Assembly: GCA_030615505.1 (NCBI GenBank)
Contig: JAUWZD010000017.1
Span: forward strand, 1 to 53,700
DNA: 53,700 bases
Source of the DNA: Spirochaetales bacterium
GTDB taxonomy: Bacteria; Spirochaetota; Spirochaetia; SZUA-6; DRHE01
Direction: 5' to 3'
Positions within the stretch are counted from its first letter, which is position 1. The number at the start of each line of letters is the position of its first letter. Below, piece after piece: positions 35,298 to 43,769 of the stretch. The position numbers were made by a program, and so were the translations under genes. The notes beneath the pieces are model-generated. The model searched no databases, was not told the DNA's origin, and saw only the letters and a program-made list of their open reading frames with translations.

Positions 35298-36283
35298 AGA
35301 TTCTCTGCAGCAAGATCAGCCAGGGTCTTTTTTAATCTCGCGATTCCCAATCCCGTCAATGCAGAAATTCCTAATATTCGTTCCTCGGAATATGTACCGG
35401 CCAGAAGTTTCAAATTTTCTAAAGCAGGATCTAAATCCATCTTTGTGCCCACTAAGATCCGTGGTTTTTTTAATAGCTCTGGACTGAAGTTCTTCAATTC
35501 TTCTTTTAATATCTCAAAGGTATTAGAAAAGGATGGATTGCTCAAATCTATCAGAAAAGCCAATATCCGGGTTCTATTAATATGCTTTAGAAAGCGCAGG
35601 CCCAAACCGGCTCCTCTTGAAGCTCCCTCAATAATGCCGGGAATATCAGCTAAAACTATATCCTGTTCATAATAGGACAGAACCCCCAGGTTGGGTATCT
35701 TACTTGTGAAGGGGTAACCTGCGATTTCGGGATGGGCATTGGTGAGTACTGATAATAGAGTCGATTTTCCGGCATTCGGACGTCCAACCATTCCGATATC
35801 GGCGATTATATTCAGTTCAATCAGAATATTCCGGGTTTTACCGGGCTTACCAGGCTGAGCATACCGGGGAGCCTGTCGGGTAGATGATCTAAAGTGCCAG
35901 TTTCCCTTCCCTCCCCTTCCACCTTTCAGAAAAACCCAGGATTCTTTTTCTCCAGTTAAATCCTTGATGATTTCCCCGGTCTGAGGCTCCTTTAAGATAG
36001 TGCCCGGAGGAACGGGAATCTCAACATCCCTGCCCATCTTACCATGCTTTCGCCTGCCGCGGCCAGGAGAGCCATTCTCTGCCCGGTAAATACGGCACGT
36101 TTTAAACCGGGAGAGGGTTTTCAGATTTCTTTTAACTATAAAGACGGCATCTCCACCGCCGCCTCCATCTCCACCATCCGGTCCGCCTCTTTCTACATAC
36201 TTCTCCCTGCGGAAATGAACAGCTCCGCCTCCACCGTTCCCGGAAGAGACCTCTATAAGAGCTTCATCAACGAACCTGTTCAC
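35294..36283 (-). CDS. obgE: GTPase Obg/CgtA
   Basis: 329 residues. The Obg N-terminal glycine-rich fold (FVDEALIEVSSGNGGGGAVH, GGPDGGDGGGGG) is followed by a G domain with G1 GRPNAGKST, G3 ADIPG and NKxD replaced by GTKMDLD. The C-terminal OCT domain of longer homologues is absent, as in many bacteria. It acts in 50S subunit assembly and ppGpp signalling. Located after rpmA, the usual bacterial order. Confidence 0.96.
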   Translation of the reverse strand: MNRFVDEALIEVSSGNGGGGAVHFRREKYVERGGPDGGDGGGGGDAVFIVKRNLKTLSRFKTCRIYRAENGSPGRGRRKHGKMGRDVEIPVPPGTILKEPQTGEIIKDLTGEKESWVFLKGGRGGKGNWHFRSSTRQAPRYAQPGKPGKTRNILIELNIIADIGMVGRPNAGKSTLLSVLTNAHPEIAGYPFTSKIPNLGVLSYYEQDIVLADIPGIIEGASRGAGLGLRFLKHINRTRILAFLIDLSNPSFSNTFEILKEELKNFSPELLKKPRILVGTKMDLDPALENLKLLAGTYSEERILGISALTGLGIARLKKTLADLAAENL

Positions 36284-36299
36284 AAATTCAAACCCTTTA

Positions 36300-36548
36300 T
36301 CAGGGCGTGATGGAGATTAATTTCCTCCCCTTCCTTTTCTGAAAAAGGACTGTGCCGTCGATTTTAGCGAAAAGGGTATCATCCCTGCCTCTTCCCACAT
36401 TGTCACCAGGATGAAACCTTGTACCTCTCTGACGGACTATGATTGCCCCGGCGCGTACTGCTTCACCGCCGTATCTCTTAACACCCAATCTCTGGGCAGC
36501 GGAATCTCTGCCGTTCTTTGAGCTTCCTCCACCTTTTTTATGTGCCAT
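36300..36548 (-). CDS. rpmA: Ribosomal protein bL27
   Basis: 82 residues starting [20 protein letters not shown], the mature-type N-terminus that reaches the peptidyl-transferase centre. It has no cleavable leader of the Firmicutes kind, although a Prp protease gene sits directly upstream. Confidence 0.97.
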   Translation of the reverse strand: MAHKKGGGSSKNGRDSAAQRLGVKRYGGEAVRAGAIIVRQRGTRFHPGDNVGRGRDDTLFAKIDGTVLFQKRKGRKLISITP

Positions 36549-36551
36549 ATT

Positions 36552-36902
36552 CTAATCCTCTCCTATTATCTTACCATTAATATCAAGTCTCAAGAAATCA
36601 GCATACTCGGATTTTAAATCCTTAAGCCCGGAAAGCAGAAAATCTGTAATCCCTCTAATCCATTCAATCCGATCCGCAGGCGGATTGTGTAATATTAAAT
36701 ACATCTCACCAGGTTCCGGAGCATCACCTTCAGTAATTAGATCGGTCTGCATGCTCAGCAGCTTAGCACAGGTTCTCAGTAATGCGGTCACACTGGCGCA
36801 AACAATATCCTCACCCTTTTTATATCCGGCCCGGGCATGCCCTGAAGCCTTAAACAGCTTTAAACATCCATCAGGATAAAGAACTATCTTCAGACTTATC
36901 AC
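36552..36902 (-). CDS. prp: Prp (YsxB-family) ribosomal-processing cysteine protease homologue
   Basis: 116 residues with the family's catalytic His in SGHARAGYKKGEDIVC and Cys in DIVCASVTALLRT. In Staphylococcus aureus Prp removes a nine-residue leader from bL27. Here bL27 lacks that leader, so the substrate is unknown. Located between rplU and rpmA, the standard position. Confidence 0.9.
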   Translation of the reverse strand: MISLKIVLYPDGCLKLFKASGHARAGYKKGEDIVCASVTALLRTCAKLLSMQTDLITEGDAPEPGEMYLILHNPPADRIEWIRGITDFLLSGLKDLKSEYADFLRLDINGKIIGED

Positions 36903-36908
36903 CTATAA

Positions 36909-37457
36909 TTAGTTTTTGCTGGTTTTGGCGCCTACATCGGTTTTGGAACCTACATCGGTTTTAGAACCTACATCGGTTTTGGAACCTACTTTTACCTTTA
37001 CGCCCGTTCCAGACACGACAGACTTATCCGGCTTTACAGCAGGGCCGGCCTTTGCAGCTTTACCCTTCCCGGCAGCGTCCGCCTTTTCAACAGTGCCCTG
37101 TTTCTTAGCAGCACCTTCCTTCTCAGCAGCGCTCGCTTTTACAGCCGTACCAGTAATTTTCTGCACCCTGATCAGAGTATACTGCTGACGATGCCCTTGT
37201 GTACGGCGATAATTTTTTCTTTTCCTGAATTTAAATACTATAATTTTCTTATCCCGGCCGTGATCTTCCACCACGGCTTTCACTGTAACACCGTGTACAA
37301 ACGGCTTGCCCACTTTAGTCTTCTCTTCACCCGAAACCATTAGTACAGAATTAAACTCTAAGACCTCACCCTTATTCTTATCGATCTTATCAATTTTCAA
37401 CAGTGAGCCTTCCTCAGCCTTGTACTGTTTACCCTTTATCTCAACAAGCGTATACAT
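36909..37457 (-). CDS. rplU: Ribosomal protein bL21 with a long repetitive C-terminal tail
   Basis: I place the start at ATG 37457 (MYTLVEIKGKQYKAEEG), matching the family; the upstream in-frame ATG codons add 15 atypical residues. The first ~100 residues are normal bL21 (KRKNYRRTQGHRQQYTLIRV). An unusual tail of about 80 residues follows: an Ala/Lys/Gly-rich part, then VGSKTD repeats ending GAKTSKN. Such a flexible basic tail would project from the 50S surface. It heads the operon of large-subunit and GTPase genes. Confidence 0.93.
   Translation of the reverse strand: MYTLVEIKGKQYKAEEGSLLKIDKIDKNKGEVLEFNSVLMVSGEEKTKVGKPFVHGVTVKAVVEDHGRDKKIIVFKFRKRKNYRRTQGHRQQYTLIRVQKITGTAVKASAAEKEGAAKKQGTVEKADAAGKGKAAKAGPAVKPDKSVVSGTGVKVKVGSKTDVGSKTDVGSKTDVGAKTSKN
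36921..36992. repeat. Four 18-bp tandem repeats in the 3' end of rplU
   Basis: Units at 36921, 36939, 36957 and 36975 read GGTTTTGGAACCTACATC with one to three changes each, encoding VGSKTD on the minus strand. A multiple of three, so copy-number change keeps the frame. Confidence 0.9.
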
Positions 37458-37492
37458 CGATTCTTCCCTATTCGTGAAAAAATTAGTATATG

Positions 37493-37521
37493 ACATTACC
37501 ATAATGGAATTGCAGGGTCAA
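37493..37521 (-). promoter_or_regulatory. Candidate promoter of the rplU operon
   Basis: On the minus strand TTGACC (37521-37516) and TAATGT (37498-37493) are 17 bases apart, about 36 bases upstream of the rplU start codon, with GGGAAGA as ribosome-binding site. Confidence 0.5.
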
Positions 37522-37595
37522 GTGGACCAGTAGCCTCGATCAAAGGAGCATCCATCACCTGTCCTAATCCTTTCTTCAAGCTTTTAAGTTATCGG

Positions 37596-39371
37596 TCAGG
37601 CACGAGTCATTTTTAGCCAGAGAAACTGGCAGGCTTTTAGATCCACAGCCAGTTCTGAATCCTTATTACCAGGAACGGAACGACCTGAGATAATATCCTT
37701 TAGCTTATATCTTTTATCAATACCCAATTGTGAATGCGGAGAAGCAAAGAGCGCAGGCTCTGAACCGGTGTTAAAGAGACAGAGTATCCGTTCCCCTTTA
37801 TCCGGTGAAATCCTCATCAGTGCGAAAACAGCTCCTTTGGTTTTTATAATTTTCTGCTCGCCAAAGGGATGAAAGGCAGGATGTGCGCTTCGAACCTCAA
37901 GCAGTCCGGTAAAGCCCTTAAAGACTCTCCTCCGGATGGAGCCTGCTTCAGCCAGTTCCTCCTCGACTTCATTAAGCTTTAGTTTTTGCCGGTTGATGGT
38001 GCGATTAGCTCCTGTTTGACGGACTCCCTCCATAAAATTCGGAGTTCCCAACAGACTGTGCACGTAGATTCCCGGCACCCCCGCTATGGCCAGCATAATC
38101 GCCTGAGAGCCGAGGAATTTCTTAATCCGGGTCTCGTCTTCCTCCCCAGGTTGGGATATTGCATCAAAATAGCTTATATTCAGCTCATAGGGCACATCCC
38201 CTGATGGAGTTGATTTGTAGGACACAAACCCCCCGTGATTTTTAACCAGTTCGGCCAGACCATGCAGCTCTTCATCCTTTAGAATTCCATGCGCAGGTAA
38301 AAGGCCAATTCCATCGTGCGATGCTAAGAAATTGAAAAAAGTAATATTCCCTTTAAGCTCACCCAGCGTAGATGCCCACTCGCTCAGATGCGAAGCATCC
38401 CCCCGGCTGAAGGCATCAAGAACCAAAGGAGGAAGAGAAAATTGATACACCATCTGGGCCTCATTATAACCGTTTCCAAAATAGGAGATATTCTCCTCAT
38501 GGGGCACATTGGTTTCAGTAATAATAATTACCCAGGGAGCTACAACATCCAGGACCGCACGAAAAAGCCGGACTACACGATGAGTCTGCTCCAGATGAAT
38601 GCAGGAAGTGCCTATTTCCTTCCATAGATAAGCAATGGCATCCAGGCGAATAAACTGGGCTCCTACTTCAACATAGAAGAGCAGAATTTCTATCATCGTC
38701 AGTAGTAGGTCAGGATTCTGATAATTCAGATCGATCTGATCTGCACTGAAGGTGGTCCAGACTAGCTGCTCTTTCATACCATGCGCCTCAGAAGAGGTCT
38801 TAAACCGGGTCAGCAGGGGCAGAGCCCTGGGGCGAAATACACCCGCTAGATCGGTGCCTTCCGGCACAACTAAAAAGTAGTCTCTGTATTTAGCTTCATT
38901 CAATAGAAATCCTTTAAACCAGGGGCTCTGGGCAGAGATATGGTTTAAAACCAGGTCAAACATAAGACGAAAATCGGCCCCGATCCGGGAAATGTCATGC
39001 CAATCCCCCAACTCCGGATTTACCTGCCTGTAATCAATTACGGAAAAGCCGTCATCCGAAGAATAGGGAGAGAAGGGCAGAATATGAACACCTGATACAA
39101 ACCCTTTAAGATATTTCTTTAAAAACCTCCCCAGGGTTGACAGTGGAGCTTCTCCCTCCTGCTTAAACTGATCCCCATAGGTAATAAGAATGGAATCACG
39201 CTCATCAAGGGGCAGACCCCCGCCTGGCTGCGATTCCGCTGCGGGTGCATTTCCCGCTTCCTTAATCCTCCTGCTGGCATCCTCCATGAGCGAACTTAAT
39301 CGATCGTACGTTTCAACAGCCTGATCCCGGCCGTAAAGAAATTCCAGATATTCTTTAATCGTTTCATTCAT
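37596..39371 (-). CDS. GH13_18 sugar phosphorylase, probably glucosylglycerate phosphorylase
   Basis: 591 residues of the sucrose-phosphorylase-like GH13 subfamily. Markers are ITYGDQF, VHILPFSPYSSDDGFSVIDY, DLVLNHIS, FIRLDAIAYLWK (nucleophile Asp), IITETNVPHEENISYFG (acid/base Glu) and FLASHDGIGLLP (third Asp). Members act on sucrose, sucrose 6-phosphate, glucosylglycerol or glucosylglycerate. The nearby GpgS-like gene makes glucosylglycerate the best guess: phosphorolysis to glucose 1-phosphate and glycerate. Residues about 36-56 (EAGNAPAAESQPGGGLPLD) look like an insertion. It is divergent from the glycosyltransferase operon. Confidence 0.8.
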   Translation of the reverse strand: MNETIKEYLEFLYGRDQAVETYDRLSSLMEDASRRIKEAGNAPAAESQPGGGLPLDERDSILITYGDQFKQEGEAPLSTLGRFLKKYLKGFVSGVHILPFSPYSSDDGFSVIDYRQVNPELGDWHDISRIGADFRLMFDLVLNHISAQSPWFKGFLLNEAKYRDYFLVVPEGTDLAGVFRPRALPLLTRFKTSSEAHGMKEQLVWTTFSADQIDLNYQNPDLLLTMIEILLFYVEVGAQFIRLDAIAYLWKEIGTSCIHLEQTHRVVRLFRAVLDVVAPWVIIITETNVPHEENISYFGNGYNEAQMVYQFSLPPLVLDAFSRGDASHLSEWASTLGELKGNITFFNFLASHDGIGLLPAHGILKDEELHGLAELVKNHGGFVSYKSTPSGDVPYELNISYFDAISQPGEEDETRIKKFLGSQAIMLAIAGVPGIYVHSLLGTPNFMEGVRQTGANRTINRQKLKLNEVEEELAEAGSIRRRVFKGFTGLLEVRSAHPAFHPFGEQKIIKTKGAVFALMRISPDKGERILCLFNTGSEPALFASPHSQLGIDKRYKLKDIISGRSVPGNKDSELAVDLKACQFLWLKMTRA

Positions 39372-39377
39372 ATTCCT

Positions 39378-39407
39378 ATTGTATGTGTATAATTAATTAA
39401 TCTGCAA
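39378..39407 (-). promoter_or_regulatory. Candidate promoter of the GH13 phosphorylase
   Basis: Minus-strand TTGCAG (39407-39402) and TACAAT (39383-39378), 18 bases apart; the -10 ends 6 bases before the ATG at 39371. An AGGAA ribosome site overlaps this gap, so the true start point is uncertain. Confidence 0.35.
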
Positions 39408-39429
39408 GATGTTTTTTGGCTTCATGTGG

Positions 39430-39458
39430 TTGAAAATAGATTTTAACAGTATTATAAA
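39430..39458 (+). promoter_or_regulatory. Candidate promoter of the glycosyltransferase operon
   Basis: TTGAAA (39430-39435) and TATAAA (39453-39458) are 17 bases apart. The -10 ends 6 bases before the GTG start at 39465 and there is no ribosome-binding site, so the mRNA should be leaderless. Confidence 0.55.
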
Positions 39459-39464
39459 ACTAAA

Positions 39465-41009
39465 GTGAATTTAGTCATTTTTCATTATCATTTCTTAACC
39501 GGCGGTGTAACCAGGGTCGTCACAGAAGCGGTAAAGTCCTTCAGGCGATATCTAAGGCCTGAATTGAACAGAATCACCTTAGCCGCTGGCAGAATTCCCA
39601 ATCCTCAACTCCTGGCTGAAGAACTGGATGTTGACATTAAAATTATTCCGGCCATCGACTACCTGGACCCGGATCTTGCCGTGCAGGACTCGGGAGAGAA
39701 CAGACTTAAGCAGGCTAAAAAGTTGGCATCCCTGCTGCTTAAGGAATTTGGTTCGGAATCATCACTCTGGTGGGTGCACAATTACCACATCGGTAAAAAC
39801 CCTGTCTTCACAGAGGCACTGCTGAGCATAATTCAATCCGGTTTCCCTCAGAAAATGCTTCTGCAAATTCACGATTTTCCGGAATGCGGAAGGTTACAAA
39901 ATCTTAAACTCCTGAAACGGATATTGACTCTTCCCCCCTACCCGATCAGTCCTCATGTACACTATTCAGTTCTCAACATCCGGGACATGGACATTCTCCT
40001 GAATGCAGGAATACCATCTCAAAGCTTAAGCTTGCTTGAGAATCCAATCTCCCCTTATCAACCGGGCAGCACCGGTAAGCCGCTTTTAAAGCGAAAATTG
40101 GCTTGCGCCTTCTCGGAACGGTTTCCATCCTTTAACCGGGAGAATTCCCTTTTTTTCTATCCGGCACGGGCTATACGCAGGAAAAATGTATTTGAAGCCG
40201 CCTTTATAGCAAAACTACTGGGGAATTCAGTAAGCCTGCTGGTGAGCCTGCCCGGGATCTCCAAAAAGGAAGCCGCCTACTCAAGAATGGTGGAAACGGC
40301 CTATCGGAATGGAAGCATCAAGGGTCTCTGGAAGATCGGTACGGAGCTGAATCGATTTAATTTTCGTTTTGAAGATCTGGTCGGAGCCAGTGACCTTGTA
40401 CTTTCCTCATCAACTCAGGAAGGTTTCGGCTATCTCTTTATCAATGCCCTGCAGTGGAGACTGCCCTTAATAGCCAGGGACCTCGATACCCTCTCCGGAT
40501 TAAAAGATCTCTTCATCGATTATCCTGCCTATTTTTACCAGAGCATTCTCTATCCCTTGAAAACAGGGGATCGAAAGAAAATCATAAGCTCCTATAATAA
40601 AAAATTAAGAGACTTAAGGGGCATTGTGCCGGACCGGGAACTCTCCATACTAGAGAGGAATCTGCAAACTTATTTGGAAGAGGAGATGATAGACTTCTCC
40701 TATCTGCCGGCGGAGCTTCAGGTTCAAATTATAAGAGATATGGAAGATAAAAAATATTGCGATATCCTTAAGGAGGTTAATCAGGATCTACTCAGGACAG
40801 GCCGGTCCCTAATGCATTCTTGTCCTCCGGATAGAAATGAACAGGTCTTAGAGCGTTTCGGATATAAGCGGTACACTTTAACATTCAAAAAAATTCTCGA
40901 TTCCCTTAACAGGCCCTCAGAAGGCGCGAATACGGGTTTAAAGGATATCCAGGCAAAAATCATCCAGCAATTCGCAAAAAAAGAGTGCCTTAGGCTCCTG
41001 TACGATTGA
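39465..41009 (+). CDS. Glycosyltransferase, GT4-like, in a glucosylglycerate locus
   Basis: 514 residues starting at GTG. The N-terminal HYHFLTGGVTRVV is the glycine-rich loop of GT-B enzymes that act on a nucleotide sugar. FFYPARAIRRKNVFEAAFIA and SSSTQEGFGYLFINALQWRL (with the E-x7-E-like donor site) support a GT4-type fold. The last ~100 residues are extra to the fold. In Petrotoga and some planctomycetes a mannosyltransferase extends glucosylglycerate to mannosylglucosylglycerate; this gene is a candidate for a similar step, inferred only from context. Confidence 0.75.
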   Translation: MNLVIFHYHFLTGGVTRVVTEAVKSFRRYLRPELNRITLAAGRIPNPQLLAEELDVDIKIIPAIDYLDPDLAVQDSGENRLKQAKKLASLLLKEFGSESSLWWVHNYHIGKNPVFTEALLSIIQSGFPQKMLLQIHDFPECGRLQNLKLLKRILTLPPYPISPHVHYSVLNIRDMDILLNAGIPSQSLSLLENPISPYQPGSTGKPLLKRKLACAFSERFPSFNRENSLFFYPARAIRRKNVFEAAFIAKLLGNSVSLLVSLPGISKKEAAYSRMVETAYRNGSIKGLWKIGTELNRFNFRFEDLVGASDLVLSSSTQEGFGYLFINALQWRLPLIARDLDTLSGLKDLFIDYPAYFYQSILYPLKTGDRKKIISSYNKKLRDLRGIVPDRELSILERNLQTYLEEEMIDFSYLPAELQVQIIRDMEDKKYCDILKEVNQDLLRTGRSLMHSCPPDRNEQVLERFGYKRYTLTFKKILDSLNRPSEGANTGLKDIQAKIIQQFAKKECLRLLYD

Positions 41010-41090
41010 GCCTCTTCTATCGGCATTGTTAATTAATTGGCTTGCATTTTTACCTTTATAAGCAATAAAATAGTAGGTAAGAAATGTATT

Positions 41091-42311
41091 ATGCTTAATA
41101 TGAAAAGTAAATCGAAAAAACCCATACATCATGAGGGAACACACCACAAGGGAATCGAAGAGGTAATCGAACTGCTTCCATATATTCAGGATGCTGTGGT
41201 AGCTATACAGGAGATTCTATTAGCTAATTTAGTTATGATAGGAGAGATTCCTGCCCCGACCTTTGAAGAGCATCGTAGAGTTGAGTTTATTCAGCATCGG
41301 TTTACGGAAAGCGGATTACAAAACTCATCAACCGATGAAATGAGCAATGCCCTGGGGATTCTGCCCGGAACAGAGGGAGATAAGAATATCCTTATAGTGG
41401 CCCATACTGATACTTTTTTCGCATCCACTGTAGATCATACCATCACTGTTTACCCGGAATTTGTAAGCGGGCCCGGTATTGGCGATAATGCCCTGGGAGT
41501 GGCAGTTATGGCAACCATTCCCATGCTCTTAGATCTGCTTGATATTCAGCTTGAATCAAACCTTATATTGATGGGGGCTTCCCGCAGTCTCGGCAGGGGA
41601 GACCTTGAGGGCTTGCGCTTCTTTCTTTCAAATACAGTAATTCCCATCAAGGCGGGGGTCTGCATTGAGGGAGTCTCTTTAGGGCGGCTCAGTCACGATT
41701 CTATCGGTATGCTGAGGGGGGAGATCATTTGTACCGTACCCGAAGAATACGACTGGACCCGCTTTGGCGCAGTGGGCGCCATCGTGACCATTAATGAAGT
41801 GATTAATAAGATATTGATGATCCGCCTGCCCAAGCGTCCTCGAAGTGCTATCGTACTTGGATCTATAGAGGGAGGGCAGTCCTCCAATACCATAGCCACA
41901 AACGCGATCCTTCGATTTGAAATCCGCAGTGAAACCCAGGAAATCGGACAGGAAATCTACGAGCAGATGCATGATATTACTGCCGAAGTTTCTTCCCAAA
42001 CCGGAGCTGAAGTAAGCCTGGACATCTTTGCCAGCAGAAGACCGGGGGGAATCTCATTTTCTCATCCCCTGGCCAAGAACACTCGAAGAATCATGCGAGC
42101 GCTCCAGATTCAGTTCCACAAATCACCCAGCACTTCGGAGTTATCCGCCTTTATTGACCGTAATATACCGGCTATCACTGTGGGTATCAGTTACGGTGAG
42201 CATAAGAACCAGATTAATGAGCTTGTCAAAATAGAGCCCATGTTCACCGGTCTGGCTCAATTTATTGGCATACTGCTTGCTATTGACAGGGGATATTGCG
42301 ATGAACATTAA
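41091..42311 (+). CDS. M20-like metallopeptidase homologue, active-site Glu pair altered
   Basis: About 406 residues from ATG 41091; an upstream TTG at 41037 is less likely. Zinc-site motifs: VAHTDTFF (His, catalytic Asp), GIGDNALG (bridging Asp), CIEGVSLG (Glu) and SYGEHKNQINE (last His). The Glu-Glu pair normally found between the second and third motifs is missing: the segment reads LMGASRSLGRGDLEG. One Glu is the general base in M20/M42 enzymes, so catalysis should be lost or changed. It sits between the glycosyltransferase and the GpgS-like gene, overlapping the latter by 11 bases. Confidence 0.75.
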   Translation: MLNMKSKSKKPIHHEGTHHKGIEEVIELLPYIQDAVVAIQEILLANLVMIGEIPAPTFEEHRRVEFIQHRFTESGLQNSSTDEMSNALGILPGTEGDKNILIVAHTDTFFASTVDHTITVYPEFVSGPGIGDNALGVAVMATIPMLLDLLDIQLESNLILMGASRSLGRGDLEGLRFFLSNTVIPIKAGVCIEGVSLGRLSHDSIGMLRGEIICTVPEEYDWTRFGAVGAIVTINEVINKILMIRLPKRPRSAIVLGSIEGGQSSNTIATNAILRFEIRSETQEIGQEIYEQMHDITAEVSSQTGAEVSLDIFASRRPGGISFSHPLAKNTRRIMRALQIQFHKSPSTSELSAFIDRNIPAITVGISYGEHKNQINELVKIEPMFTGLAQFIGILLAIDRGYCDEH

Positions 42312-43275
42312 CAACTGGCTTAAGACCAATACCTTCCATCACTCTGATTTCTGGGATCTGAAGCAGCTTATAAGAGAAAAGGAAAAGCAGAACCTGACTG
42401 TATCCCTATGCATTCCCACCCTTAATGAGGAAAAAACCATCGGTAAGGAGGTTGTGATCTTTAAATCCGAGCTGATGAACAGATATCCCCTGCTGGATGA
42501 AATTGCAATCATAGACTCCGGCTCAACGGATAAAACCCGGGAGGTTGCAGAGGCCTTCGGTGCGGATGTCTTTCTTTCTTCTGACATCCTGAAAAGCATG
42601 GGTGAAAAGCAGGGGAAGGGCGAGAATCTGTGGAAGGCAATCTATCAGCTCAAGGGAGAAATCATTGTCTATATTGATGCGGATATTAAAAATATTCATC
42701 CCCGCTTTGTCTACGGCCTGCTTGCACCCCTTATTTATCAGCCTCAAATTAAATATGTCAAAGCCTTCTACGATCGTCCGCTGGCCTCCTCCCAGGGTAT
42801 CAGACCCTCCGGCGGCGGAAGGGTTACTGAGATACTGATCCGGCCCCTCTTCTCCCTCTTCTTTCCGGAACTTACAGCAATCATTCAACCGTTATCCGGG
42901 GAGTATGCTGTACGCCGTGAGATCTTAGAAAATATACCATTCCCCATCGGCTACGGAGTGGAAACCTCGCATCTGATCGATGTTTATCATCGATGCGGTA
43001 TGGATGCCTTTGCCCAGACTGATTTGGATAAAAGGGTGCACCGGAATCAGCATACCCGGGATCTGGGGAAAATGGCATTCGGAATATTACAGACTTTTCT
43101 TTCCCGGGTGGAATCCTTAGGCATACTGCATGATCTTCCGGAACTCACCAACACCCTGCGCCAGTTCCATGTTAAGGATAATGTCTTCGAAGAGGAGGTT
43201 CATGATATTGTTGAAGAGGAGCGTCCGCCCATGATTGAAGTTCCCCAATACAGAAAGAAATTCAACCGCAATTAA
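42301..43275 (+). CDS. gpgS: Glucosyl-3-phosphoglycerate synthase-like glycosyltransferase (GT81)
   Basis: 324 residues from ATG 42301, which has GGGGAT 7-8 bases upstream; the 42265 start would add atypical residues. Motifs are SLCIPTLNEEKTIG, IDSGSTDKT, KSMGEKQGKGENLWK, VYIDADIKNIHPRF (D-x-D) and PLSGEYAVRREIL, with GYGVETSHLID. These fit GpgS, which joins a nucleotide-activated glucose to 3-phosphoglycerate. The partner phosphatase (GpgP) is not in the window. Mannosyl-type relatives (MggA) are the main alternative. Confidence 0.85.
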   Translation: MNINNWLKTNTFHHSDFWDLKQLIREKEKQNLTVSLCIPTLNEEKTIGKEVVIFKSELMNRYPLLDEIAIIDSGSTDKTREVAEAFGADVFLSSDILKSMGEKQGKGENLWKAIYQLKGEIIVYIDADIKNIHPRFVYGLLAPLIYQPQIKYVKAFYDRPLASSQGIRPSGGGRVTEILIRPLFSLFFPELTAIIQPLSGEYAVRREILENIPFPIGYGVETSHLIDVYHRCGMDAFAQTDLDKRVHRNQHTRDLGKMAFGILQTFLSRVESLGILHDLPELTNTLRQFHVKDNVFEEEVHDIVEEERPPMIEVPQYRKKFNRN

Positions 43276-43276
43276 T

Positions 43277-43663
43277 ATGGAAACTATCTGTAAATCGAAT
43301 TCCCTTTCAGCAGTTCTGTCGGATAATCTCTACATCCTGATTCTGGCTATCCTCCTGTTAAATCTCATTCAGAGGAGATACCAGAAATACTCACAGAAGA
43401 AGCGGATGGCAACCCTGTATTTTGCCATTCTCAGCCTTGCCCTAATGGCTGTTTCTCTGCTAATTATCCATTTCAATTTAAGCGACCTGATTCTTGCGCC
43501 TCTTATTCTGGGTCTGGGAATAATCATATATCTGGCCAGGAATAGGTTCCTGCCTTTTAGGCTGCACTGCAGGAAATGCAGTAAAAGATTGCCCTTTAAG
43601 AGAATTATCTTTTTTGACTCCAACTGCTGTGATGACTGTGATCCCAGGGGTAATGATAAGTAA
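43277..43663 (+). CDS. Small membrane protein with C-terminal zinc ribbon
   Basis: 128 residues from ATG 43277. Three hydrophobic segments (ILILAILLLNLI, ILSLALMAVSLLIIHF, LIL-APLILGLGIIIYLA) are followed by C-x2-C and C-x-DDC-type cysteine motifs (HCRKCSKRL and NCCDDCD), probably a rubredoxin-like or zinc-ribbon site on one membrane face. No function recognised. It ends the glucosylglycerate operon. Confidence 0.7.
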   Translation: METICKSNSLSAVLSDNLYILILAILLLNLIQRRYQKYSQKKRMATLYFAILSLALMAVSLLIIHFNLSDLILAPLILGLGIIIYLARNRFLPFRLHCRKCSKRLPFKRIIFFDSNCCDDCDPRGNDK

Positions 43664-43677
43664 ACAGCGGAGAGGGA

Positions 43678-43706
43678 TTGTCATACTTTAGCCTTTAGTA
43701 TATAAT
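43678..43706 (+). promoter_or_regulatory. Promoter of the citrate-synthase family gene
   Basis: TTGTCA (43678-43683) and a perfect TATAAT (43701-43706) 17 bases apart, followed by a leader of about 55 bases and AAGGAAG before the ATG. Confidence 0.75.
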
Positions 43707-43769
43707 CTCGTATTTCTGTATAAAAATACAGTTACATTAAAACATGTATTCAATTCAAGGAAGTGTGGT

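Noticed and set aside
36916-37188. Plus-strand frame opposite the rplU tail (90 codons of Pro/Thr/Val repeats)
   Set aside because: It is the complement of the 18-base repeats and Ala/Lys-rich tail; no start signal and no family match.
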